DNA from: Diphasiastrum complanatum | Taxonomy: Eukaryota; Streptophyta; Lycopodiopsida; Lycopodiales; Lycopodiaceae | DNA length: 64,000 nucleotides | Reading direction: 5' to 3' | NCBI GenBank assembly: GCA_029204225.1 | Contig: CM055107.1 | Coordinates: forward strand, 5,341,997 to 5,405,996 | Shown here: in pieces, positions 51,645 through 64,000 of the stretch | Layout: every line of letters starts with the position of its first letter | How positions within the stretch are numbered: the first letter of the stretch is position 1 | Made by a program: the position numbers and the translations under genes | Notes under the pieces: model-generated | Database searches by the model: none | What the model was told of the DNA's origin: nothing | What the model saw: only the letters and a program-made list of their open reading frames with translations

Positions 51645-52590
51645 TTGTGACGGTGCGTTCGGTCGAGATTTGAAGGACGTAAGCTGGGAGCGTGAAGGAG
51701 AGGAGAACACTCGGTCAAGTTTGTGAGGGAGAGAGGTTTCGGTCAGGGAGATGTTTCTTGTGGAAGGGGCATGTTTCTTGCTAAGATTCGGACCAATCAG
51801 GGAGATGAGATAGGGGCGCTGTCATGTTAAGAATGAAGGTGTATGAGGTTGGAACTTAGTTGTTGTAGGAAATAGCGGAGTGGATGGTTCTGTTCAGAAG
51901 CAAAATGGAGTGAAAGAGAGATGAGACACGGTCAGGCGTGAAAGAGAGTTCTGTTAGTGCAGAACGGATCGTCAAAAGGTGTTTTCAAGAACATCAAGAA
52001 ATAGGTGTGCATGTATAGGCAGGTGAACAATAGGATCATAAGAGGGATACTTGTGGGGGAGATACGATGGAGAGCAGGATCTACAGGGGTCTGGTTGTTT
52101 ATTGTGTTGTTTTGTCTTTATGAATTGGAACACCAAGTCTGACGTGAGGTCATGAGGCTCTATTTCGAGTATTGTTTTACATGCATGTTTATTGAATATA
52201 GCCGTCTTACAGTCTGTTCTTCATGAGGGTGAATAGAAACATATTGTTGAAGAACGGGCAGAGTGGAGGTTGCGAACTTACAGTTCTAGAGTGTTCAAGA
52301 ATGGCCAGACAATAGGTTGCAAACTTACACGTCCAGAGTGTTCAAGAACAAGGTAGACAGTAGGTTACAAACTTAAGATCATGGCAGATCTGGATAGGTA
52401 TAACGGTTTGTATGGATCTGGTGGAGAACGTTGCAACAAGTATGGCATAAAGATGTGTATGTGTTCAAGTGGCAACTGGCATCAAATTTTGACAGATCCT
52501 CTACTTGGGAGGATCTGTTTACTAAATTCTTTGCTAACTTCTTCTTCTGTGTGTCAGCAGAGACAGTGGGCTCTTGCTTAAGTTATTCTT
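51645..52590. other. Non-coding sequence with a short tandem repeat
   Basis: No gene is recognised. At 52266-52375 a unit of about 48 bp (GGTTGCAAACTTACA... GAGTGTTCAAGAA) is present in two copies plus a partial third. Confidence 0.5.
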
Positions 52591-52599
52591 TTTTGTAAA

Positions 52600-54560
52600 A
52601 GCCCAAAATCAGGCAGAAGGGACAGATTTACATTGTAGTATTGATTTTCTTACCAGTTTCCATTTCTGCACGCTCCTTGAATTGTTGAAAGATTTTGAAA
52701 GTTTTCGATTTTTGTTTAATAAAATAAACATATGTTCTTCTAGAATATTCCTCAATGAAGGTAATGAAATACTTTGTATCAAGCAACGATGGAGTTTGCA
52801 TTGGACCACACATATATGAAGAAACAACATCTAGAACATCTTTTGATGCATGCCTATGACTTGATCTAAAAGGAATCCTAGTTTGTTTTCTAATGATGCA
52901 ACTATGACAGAAAAGGAGGTCGATTTTGTTGGTTGGATAATCAAGATCAAGTGCTAAGGATTGTCTGGACATGTTCAACATAGATGTATGATTCAAGTGT
53001 CTTAATCTATAATGCCAAAGTAATGCCTTATTGACAAGAACAAAGGTTTTCAAAGCTTGACTTGTGTCAAAATAACAATGAGTCAGTCTATATAAGTATC
53101 CATGTCTCTTGCCGAGTGTGAGGATCTTGCTTGTTCTATTGATAATTAAACTCAAACTCTACCTTATGTCCTAAATCAGTAATTCTACTTACCGATCATA
53201 ACAGGTTTGTAGAGAGTCTAGGAACATACAAGACATTTGATAGTAGTTTGAATTGATCGTGCTACAACTTCAATCTTACAGTGCCTTCACCACCATAAAT
53301 GCTCCTTCTTCCATGTCGCTTATAGGAGATTGAGATGATATTGTGATTTCGCCTGTTGATCTGGTTGCTTGTTTTCTTTGCTTTTAGTATTCTGCAATCT
53401 TGGATCTCATGATTAGTGCATTTGCAATACTTATAGAACATCTTCTTCTTCGATTGTGGATTCGATAATTACTCTTGACTTTGTGTCGATTGTGTCGATT
53501 TCTGATTCGATGAACTGCTAAGAATTTTTCTTCAATTGTCATTTTGAGCCTTTATTGACATGTAGAGCATGAGATACTGAAGTCGAAGAGGTGTCTTGAC
53601 TTCTTTGATTATCTTTCTACAGTTACATGGTGATAAATCTAGTGAGAGTTGCATCTGAGTGTGTCAATATGATCATCACCCAGTTTTCAATAGTGAAAGA
53701 CAGACTCGACAACAATGTCCTAATTGTGTCTTGATCACTCATCGATGGTTGATCTGATGGTTGCCATCTGCTCGTGATTATGAAGTGAATCACCATTCGA
53801 CATCTTGCTTGTGAAGAATTTTCTTCTGAGATGCAACTTGGAAGTCACGTCCCTCATATCATATAGTGCGCTCAGGATGTCCCATACTTCTTTCAAAGTT
53901 TGAGCTTCAAATATGTGGCCAATATGAGTGTTTGATATATTGAGAATAATGAGTGCAAAAGCTTTACCATCCTTCGATTTCCATTTAGAGTCGGCCGTGT
54001 CGTCTTCAAACTTCAATTCGATACATGTGACAACATCACACAACTGGTTGGTGATTAACAAAGTCTTCATCTTAAATTTTCACAAATGGTAATTGGATCC
54101 ATTCAACTTGTCTGGCTATGAGACCAGACCAACTTTATTTTAAAAATCAATTTGAAAATTAGTCTATCGAAAAATTGATGACTTAAGAATGAACAGATAT
54201 TGTGTGATGCTACAATTGGAAATCAATTATCTGATTCTGAAATTTGATACCACTCTTTTGAAGATTACGAGTAAATGTGCTCTAATAATAGTTATGACTC
54301 TGATACTATGCAGAGTATCTAATAATAGAGCTCTGATACCATGTTGGAAGAAGGAAAGAGGATTCGATACAAGGTTATCCATGCATCAAAATCACTATGG
54401 ATTGTAATTATAGTTAAAAGTCTAGTCACTCCAAATAGAAACATAAGCTTCAAGCAAAATTATGGTCTTCTAAACCACGTACAAGTTAACTACTCGATTT
54501 CAATTGGGTGGAAGACAATGATGCCAACTTATTCTATGTTAACTAGCATGAGGCTTGCAA
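52600..54560 (-). mobile_element. Ty1/copia 5' fragment (LTR start, primer site, gag, pre-integrase, integrase start)
   Basis: Minus-strand parts in order: an LTR edge TGTTGGAAGAAGG at 54342 (its right end, perhaps near 54560, is unresolved), a tRNA-Met primer site at 54330-54341 and a UBN2-type gag (53735-54070, IFEAQTLKEVWDILSALYDM). A GAG-pre-integrase and integrase start follow (52628-53155, LLWHYRLRHLNHTSML, CHSCIIRKQTRIPF, DTKYFITFIEEYSRRTYVYF). A second primer-like ACTCTGATACTATG lies near 54297-54310. RT and RNase H are absent. It is broken and old. Confidence 0.8.
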
Positions 54561-57257
54561 GAGGGCCTTTGTGAAAGTAGTTTCCTAAAGAGGAGATAGA
54601 AGCATTAGTATGATTGTGTGAAGCTTGTCTCTTGATGTAGCACAAGCTCTTCACACTGAAAAGGAATGTCATAAGGCCTGGCATGATTGGGCCCTTCATG
54701 ACAAGGATATGCAAACATGGGATCTAGCCATATTGTAAAATGTCAAGATGAAAGGAGCATAAAAGAAAGCTAGTGAATGACCATACCCGATATCAAAACA
54801 TCTAAGAGAAATTGCATTCATACACTCCCAATAACGCATCACCCCCCAACTTCCAAAGTTGTATGTATGAGTTTGTTCCTTTAAAGATATACATGTACTT
54901 TGGCGGTTTCTTTCTAATTTACAAGTTCTATGTGTGTTTTATTTGTACATCTCTAAGTGGATTTTTGAAAGAGTGCTCGAAATGCACACTTATGTGCACA
55001 CTTTGCTACAAGTATGCAAAAGTAGCAATTTCAAAACCGAGAGTTCAAATTTTCCATCGCTTTCAACTAGTTCAAAAAACAAGTACCTTCGAAGCCAATC
55101 CACTGGAATTGTTGGAGAGTTTTTTGCAGAGCTAAATTCTGTAAGAAAATGCGCCATAGATAAACTTAGATGACTAAACTTACAACTAAGAAAAACTTAT
55201 TTTGGTTATCAGATGTAGACTTGCAACCAAGTAGCCTCACCACTATTAAGTACTCCTGGTTAGGAGTTTTTAACAAAAAAACAAGAGCCCAAGACACCTA
55301 ATTCTCATGAAGAGCACTAAAGCATGAAAATGAGATTATTCTTTGTAAGAAACTCCACCTAAATTGATTCAACAGGCTAAACAGTACTTGTGTTGCACAA
55401 ATCATTTTGTTTCAAAGTGGAAAAGTCTGAGAGCTTTTTGGTGAGGATAAAACAATATCAATTAACCAACTGTAACTTATCGAATGTGATTGTTCTTTGG
55501 ACTGATACACCAAGTAGCTTATTTTGTATAAGATAGCAAATGAAATAAGGAATACTGCCCACAACTATGTTGTCATTTTTTTTTAAAGCCTAATAAAAAA
55601 TCACCGGTGGTGCTGAAAACAATAAATTTGCATGTGAGCTATTGTGAGCACATAAATGTACATCAACCAACATTAAACGAAGACACATGCCCACTTGACT
55701 TCAGAGTTCAGTCCTCGAATTTTTGTAATGCCCGGATTTTGTTTAACACATGCAATGATCATTGTAAAGATCTGAGAATTTCTTCATAGTCATGGGTCCA
55801 AATGTTTTATGCTTCAACCTGTTACTTGTTTAGGCTTTTCAGTCTTTTCTATGCATTCCTTGTTCACACGAGTTCAAGGATCATGCTTACATAGGCTGCA
55901 TTAAAACCAGCCAAGAAAAGTTCATGATAACTACAAGATATTTTTGAAATAGTGCTTTTTATGAATATGCTTGTGATCATAAAAATGGCCTATACTCAAC
56001 AAAATCGACGTATCAAATAAGGTCTTTAGTCATTACATGTAGGACAATGTCCCCAAAATCTTTACATACAACTTTGCATATTTTTCAAAAAGACTAGAAG
56101 CTACTTTTATCTTCTAATGCACAAGGATTCATCATAATCTTAGTAAAAACATGCCCAATAAAGTATGTGTTGAGTGCTTGTAGAGCAAAAATTCTGGATT
56201 TTGCATATGATGTAGTTGGCTGTTCAAAATACTTCGCGCTTCATTGTAGGCAAGCTAGGTAAGAGAGCCACCTGTAGTAACAATGACCTAGGCTCAAGTC
56301 TCAATCTACACATTATAGTTTTTGGCTTTGAACAAGGTACAAATTGTGAGTACCTCAAGTTGTTAATCATTGGCCTGCTGCCATACAAGAGAAAGAAATC
56401 GCTTTAATACGAAAAACACAAACCCTAAGTTCATTTTTCACCTTATAAAAAGTTCAAGCGTGAAGAAAGAATTCAGAATAAAATTCTCAGTGTGCCAAAT
56501 TTATCTTTCAAAGTTGGGATGTTTTTGTAAAGATACAAAGAGTCTTGAGAATTTTCTTATTTATAGCCTTTTTTTATCAGCTTTATTTTAATTCTATTGT
56601 GCGTACAACCGAAATAGCAGGAAGACATGACTCAAGAACTTAGCACATTATTCTATCTTGTGCTAGCATGCTATCGCCCCATGGATATGTACTTATGACC
56701 ATGCAAGATGCTTACAAATGAAGAAGGGTTTGAAGCCGAATTGAATGGGCCAACACACTCACATGGACCGAATACGACTCTAGTCTTAGGGAGGAAGCTG
56801 CTCTAATTCATGATGCCATTGCTTTTTATGCTGAATTTAGTTATGCAGCAAAAGCTTCTGACAAGAAATTTGTGACTCTTATGCAAGCCAAACACTATAT
56901 CCTTATGGGACAATACAGGCATGAAAAATTTACAATAATACTTTCATTGCCAACAGAAAAATGTACGAAAAGCTGCAGAGCATCCATCACACTAAAGAAT
57001 CTTTGAATAATGTGCCATATTACAGTTCTGAATGATTTTTGTACAGTATGACTGAAGGAAGTCGTATTGCTTGTGAAGAAAACAAGTATCGCAGTTAGTG
57101 CTTTACACATACAGGCTAGTATGCTTTTTAGGTAGCAACTCAATATTTCCCATCTGATGCTACTAGCTGAAAGGAAGTATTCATAGCTTGTGCCAAATAT
57201 ACATCACTGAAGAACAAAAAGCAGAAGCTCCCAATATGTACCTAATAATGGAAGAGC
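54561..57257. other. Intergenic, no feature recognised
   Basis: AT-rich sequence with only short, unrecognised frames on both strands. The right end is probably the 3' flank of the gene ending at 57258. Confidence 0.55.
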
Positions 57258-59113
57258 TTATATGTTATCATACAAAGATGCAGTGAACGTCGCAGCCATT
57301 GATGCAGCCAGTAGAGCTACAATTCCTGCCAAGCTCCCTTCTCTTTTCACCACGTACCTTTCTCCTACAAACAAATGCCAATCAAGATGCAAGCGGATAA
57401 CCTCAGATTCATTGATTAGAATGAGCCCAATAGTGGGTTGCCTGCCTCAGTAGCAGATGTAGGACCAGACAATATCGAGAACTTAAGACTGAGCAATCTA
57501 ATGAAGTTCATCATTACAGTAAATATATTACGAAGATCTACACCCTTACAAACTCAAAAGTTTGGAAAACTTTCACCTGTCCAAAACATAACTCCTAATG
57601 AAGCTCCCAGCCCTAGAACATATGCATCCAACCCTGCTCCACTGTTGCGTGACAAAGAATGCATGCCCATTAGTATCTTAATTCAAAAAAGGGTAAAAGG
57701 CGTGCCTATGCTACCATCTATTTCCTTTTCGTAAGCATCTCAGTAATGGCTGGAATGGCTATTGAAAATTGGACTGTGCAAGCAAGCTACATACGAAGGA
57801 AAACACCACATTAGAAAACAAAACACTTTCAACGAAGACTTGCAATTTGCAAAATGCCAACGGAACATTCTTTGGCAACTAGGTCACATTCTCTGCCTTT
57901 TTTAAATAGAGCCAAGGAGAAACAATGACCAATCTCAAGTCAGTTATTTTCATTCACAGAACTGTGGCTATTGAAAACTGGACTATGCAAGGAATCTACA
58001 TATAAAGGAAACGTTGCACCAGAAAACTAAAACACCTCCTAAGTAAGAATTCCAAAACGCCAAAGGAACATCCTTTGGTGATTAAGTCAAACTCTGCCTT
58101 TTCCAAACAGAGCCAAGGAAAAACAATGACCAGTCTCAACACAACAGGATATTTAAGGGCTTATGTTTGCCAAATGAAACAAACTGCTTGCAAACATAAC
58201 TAAGGCCTGACTTGGGAGACGAATGCTGAATAACCCTTACATATCAGCTACTTGCTTTCAGAAATATTCATTCACTCTCTCATGGTAGTAGATAAATTGA
58301 ATATTGTTTCATCAGAAAATTCATATTTTCTCAGAAAGATTAACTGTAAGATATGCATCAACACCTTGAAAAGAAGCATGTAAATACTCATGATGATTAC
58401 CTAAAATAGCATCCGTCTCAACTGTAATTTGCTATAGGATGCGAGAACTTTAGAGGTTACGAATTGAAATGCGGAACTCAGAGAAGCAATAGAGCAAAAA
58501 AAACACAAATCACTCACGATTTTAAGCGGATTGCAGCCATCCCAAGCAGGCAAAAGAGCCCGAGGCCTGTTCTGAACGATTCAGAATCAAGGCTCTCATC
58601 TTTCACCCATATAGCTATACAATACCCAAGATGAAATGCCGCAAATGCAAGTGTCAATAGCGGCAATAAAAATATGCGATCGTCTTCATCATCGTCCCCT
58701 CCTCCGTCTCCATCACCATCGTCCCCACCCTTATTACCTCCAGGTGGTCCTCCTGTACTCTCCTTTGTTTTGTTGACATAAGCCTTCCCAAATCCGTTCA
58801 TCATACTGATAGCCCAAGGGCTATATTGGACCTCCAAACTTGTCCTCACACCAGAATCACCCGTATCTCTTTGCACCGGGTGCTCTGGAACAGGCAAATC
58901 ATCCTCTCGAAAGCACACAATCATTCTCGAATATTCTAGGCTTGTTGTCTCTGAGGCAGGAGATGGCAAAATGGATTCATCACATAGTGAGCGAGAGGGA
59001 AATGGGCAAAGGTGAAAAGGTATCTTAGATCGTTTCAGATGAGTCAATTCAGAAGCATAATGTCTGCGGAAACTGGCTTGCCACAAGTACAAACTACCTA
59101 TACACTGTGCCAT
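57258..59113 (-). CDS. Unrecognised membrane protein, three exons
   Basis: Exons 58518-59113, 57577-57641 and 57258-57445 join at GTGAGT, GTGAAA and AG sites in phase and give 282 residues. I chose the ATG at 59113 (MAQCIGSLYLWQ). The first 40 residues are rich in Arg, Ser and His and poor in acids, so a plastid or mitochondrial transit peptide is possible. A soluble part follows (REDDLPVPEHPVQRDTGDSG), then a Gly/Asp linker (about 121-145). Four hydrophobic segments come next: IFLLPLLTLAFAAFHLGYC (147-165), LGLFCLLGMAAI (184-195), AYVLGLGASLGVMFW (205-219) and LAGIVALLAASMAATFTASL near the C-terminus. Between the last two is LILINESEVIRLHLDWHLFV. Exons 2 and 3 were found by frame and splice logic. 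I do not recognise the family. Upstream exons cannot be excluded. Confidence 0.7.
57756..58150. repeat. About 209-bp tandem duplication in intron 1
   Basis: TGGCTATTGAAAATTGGACT at 57756 and TGGCTATTGAAAACTGGACT at 57965 begin two diverged copies. Both continue through AGCCAAGGA and AAACAATGACCA. They lie in the intron between exons 1 and 2 of the membrane-protein gene. Confidence 0.85.
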
Positions 59114-60559
59114 CACTCGCACCTTGATGTTCTTTTCTATTTTCTAACTGGAACTTGCTCTGACATCAAATTAGAAGTCTGTACACATTTAAGAGCAACT
59201 TTCGTCCAGCAATTTTCTCTTCTCAAACCAAATCATGTCAGTCGCAATAAACTTTTGCAATAGCGGGCCTTTATACACTGCTCGACGAAAATGGATTAAA
59301 TATTCACCATCTGCTATAACGAGAGTTTCTGCTAATCTGCACAGCAGAGGAATTGTCGCATTCTTTCTGCAACCAATTGCAGGCCCTCACTCGTCCACTG
59401 CTTTGAATCCCAATCGAGAACGGAGATCTAGAAGTATTCCTGCAAAACCTAGGTTCGGTGGAAAACATATGGACTTTCATTTCTTATCCGACTGCACGCA
59501 GCAATTGAGATTCTTACAGAAAAACACTTGCTAATAGAGACAATTCCAAATGAAACCCAATTCTGTGCACTCATTGATCAGCCCTAGAGGGGGAAACGAC
59601 CGATCCTATTGGCAAATCAAGCAACTGCGGATGCAAAACCATAACACGGCCAATTGCAAAGGAAAACCTGCAAGCAAATCAACCCTTCCACCTCCAATCC
59701 AATCTCTGCTCACAAACCCACCCGCCCCCTCTACCTCTTCTCAATGGCAGCCCTTCAAAGGGCGATCATCTCCCAATCCTGCAACAGAAACCGCACCAGA
59801 AAAAGAAGATCACGATCCAATGGAAACCTCAAACGTTTAAACAATCAATCAATCACTCAATTCCTCACAGATTCAGCCATAGCGATGGAGGAAAAGAGAA
59901 TATATGTATGTGTGCAAAGATGCCAAGAACGGCAAAGGCAGAGATGGCGTGAGCAGGAAATATGCCTCATCCTCCTCTCTCGCTCCCCATTTTCTTGAGC
60001 AAGCAAGCAAACTTCCACCAATTCATGCTTTTTACTTGGTACTATAGGCTCTAGAGTGCACCAAAGAGAGAACTAGAAGAAAGGGAGTGATTGGAGGAGA
60101 AAGTGCCAACCAAAACAATTGTTTTTGTTTTTGTATTTCATAAAGGCTTCCACCGTTATGATCTTGCTAGAAATGGTTGGTACCGCACAAGAAAACAAGC
60201 CTTCTTTCACACACAAGTGAGGCATAAGTGATGTTGCCTACTCCACTCCACTTAGAGCCTTTCTACATGCTCGCTCACCCGGCTCGTTTTCAATGTCGTC
60301 AAGATTGGGTTCATTACAAACTCGTTCGTAACTCCAACCCTAGACTCAATTCCACTCCTCTCTCTTATTTTCACTATCAATTGATGCCCAATCTTTTTTG
60401 TCCATTTGAGGATCATACAATTTTGAATTATCCATCATTGCCATTCTCTTACTTCTCACCATTTCCATGCTAGCCATGGCAATTTCAAGATGCTAGGGTT
60501 AATAACAACACTCCAACAGTGATGTTTCTTTTTTTATTTATTTAGTGATGTTAAAAGGA
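59114..60559. other. Upstream region of the membrane-protein gene
   Basis: No firm gene is seen. A weak plus-strand frame starts at an ATGGCAGCC at 59744 (MAALQRAIISQSCNRNRTRK, 84 codons to 59998). It looks like the start of an organellar protein, but no continuation was found. Promoter elements were not assigned. Confidence 0.35.
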
Positions 60560-60576
60560 TCAACATCTACCTTCTG

Positions 60577-61100
60577 TTGGAATTCGATGCTCAGCCTCAA
60601 ATCCATTCAATAAGGAGCATCTCGAACAATCAAAAACAGAAGGCTCGAATGTTTGAGCAGAGGATCATAAAATTCAGCATATCACAAGGCATACAAACTC
60701 TACAATCTGGAAATAGAAAAATCATTCACGAGCAGAGATGTCATTTTTGTGGAAGATCAATTTATCAACCACAAAGGGGAAGCTCGAGAAATTTCGATCC
60801 AATTATTGAAAAAAATTTCGATCCATGTATCGAAAAAGATTCCAGCATCGAAAATCAGGAAATCGATACAAATTTGGAAAATGAGCCTGAATAGCAGGGG
60901 GTCGAAATTCAGCCAAGAAGATCAAATCGACCAAGACAGCCTCCATCCAAATTTATGGATGATGCAGCCTGCTACTTTGTGCAGGAACCAAATATAGTTT
61001 TGGAGGCAATGTCTACACCTAATGTTAATCAATGGAAAGCAGCAATGGACACTGAATATGATTCTTTGATAGAGAATCAAACGTGGACAACCATATAGCT
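60577..61100 (+). mobile_element. Ty1/copia fragment at the start of reverse transcriptase
   Basis: Plus-strand sequence encodes a region before RT (RRSNRPRQPPSKFMDDAA) and the conserved RT entry (NVNQWKAAMDTEYDSLIENQ followed by TWT, about 61022-61092). No LTR, primer site or other domain is joined to it. It is a broken fragment. Confidence 0.75.
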
Positions 61101-61299
61101 TAGGGTGTTCTTGAACCTTTCCAAGTGTCTATCACATGTTCTCAACATTAGAGTTTTAGCTCAAATGCTCTTAGACAACATGGATTTGTGTAAGAGCTCT
61201 GACATTAGTCATAAGAATTGGCATGTCATGGATTTTTCCTAATAACTAAATGAAAGTCCCAGCTAACCTTGATGGGAAGTAACGAAACTTGTTCCCGCT

Positions 61300-63435
<2,136 letters not shown>

Positions 63436-63943
63436 ACACACGTCAAATGACATCGACATAATCTCAAATGACAATTTTGTTCACAGACTTCAGTCAAATC
63501 TGTGAACATGGTTTTTTTTTTCTTTTACTTCTCTTCTTGTTACTTCAGGTGGTTACTGCTCTGGAAACCGGGTGTTTCTGCCCATTTCCAGTAGCCAGTT
63601 TTTTACAGTTAAGTCTTCTTGCTTAGAACGGTTCCCAGGCATAAGTATGTCTCAGTTTGCAACGTGTATTCCCAGTCTGTATCTGTTGCAGGACCCACTG
63701 CAACATAGGTGATGTCATTTGTAGGGTCAAAGATCTTGCGTAGTATAGCCCTCCCGCCTGTCAACAAGGTTTAGTTCACTAGATAGGTACCTAATTGTGC
63801 ATAGATGCTAATTTTAGTTAGTTTTCTACTTTGCATCTAACTCTACCTCCACTAACACTACTCACTCTAACTCTACTCTTCCTAAACTAACTTCATCATG
63901 ATTTTGAGTGAAGAGAGATGATAGAATAGAAGAAGAAGGAGAA

Positions 63944-63949
<6 letters not shown>
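63436..63949. other. Non-coding end of window
   Basis: No gene is recognised. GTTGCAGGACCCACTGCAAC lies at 63685-63704. Confidence 0.5.

Positions 63950-64000
<51 letters not shown>
63950..64000. repeat. (GA)n microsatellite running off the window
   Basis: A GA tract preceded by GAAGGAGAAGGA. Its full length is unknown. Confidence 0.97.

Noticed and set aside
59744-59998. Plus-strand frame starting MAALQRAIISQS as a gene
   Set aside because: Only the first 30 residues look like a targeting peptide. No continuation, splice partner or domain was found.

Overview
The window looks like nuclear DNA of a seed plant, probably a flowering plant. It holds a canonical four-exon class III peroxidase gene, a plant-type gene for the largest subunit of RNA polymerase II with about 40 CTD heptads, GT-AG introns that are mostly 75-560 bp long, and many Ty1/copia and Ty3/gypsy fossils primed by initiator-Met tRNA sites. 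I could not identify the species. Long (GA/CT)n tracts recur through the whole window.

Layout. 1-254: a promoter-like segment with three G-boxes, CCAAT and TATA. 255-10377: a complete-bounded copia element (minus strand, TSD GCTCT) that carries a second, younger, short copia-type element (1036-5605, TSD CTTTA). 10378-11708: the apparent continuation of the interrupted host gene, encoding a divergent histone H3-like protein with an unusual C-terminal extension. 11835-12600: an unrecognised acidic exon on the minus strand. 14587-15956: the peroxidase gene. 18300-19930: a LINE relic. 21558-31508: RPB1 (14 exons inferred), with a solo LTR in its largest intron and tandem repeats in its leader. 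32780-33720: a cluster of imperfect palindromes. 34450-54560: a retrotransposon graveyard, with a chromovirus 3' end, chimeric gypsy/copia fragments, two PPT-LTR-PBS junctions, a roughly 2-kb inverted repeat, a gypsy gag fragment, minisatellites and a copia 5' end. 57258-59113: an unrecognised three-exon membrane-protein gene. 60560-64000: a copia RT fragment and a diverged duplication of about 1.2 kb, both copies ending in (CT)n.

The host genes do not form an operon or pathway. RPB1 is the catalytic subunit of nuclear mRNA synthesis, the peroxidase is a predicted secreted haem enzyme, the 57-59 kb gene is probably a membrane protein (perhaps organellar), and the H3-like gene, if expressed, would be chromatin-related. 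The most unusual item is the H3-like gene: its histone-fold core continues into an 80-90 residue basic-then-acidic tail, its H3-like N-terminus lies in another frame, and its presumed promoter is separated from it by a 10-kb nested retrotransposon.

Exon boundaries were derived by eye from reading frame, GT-AG sites and family conservation. No alignment or database search was run.
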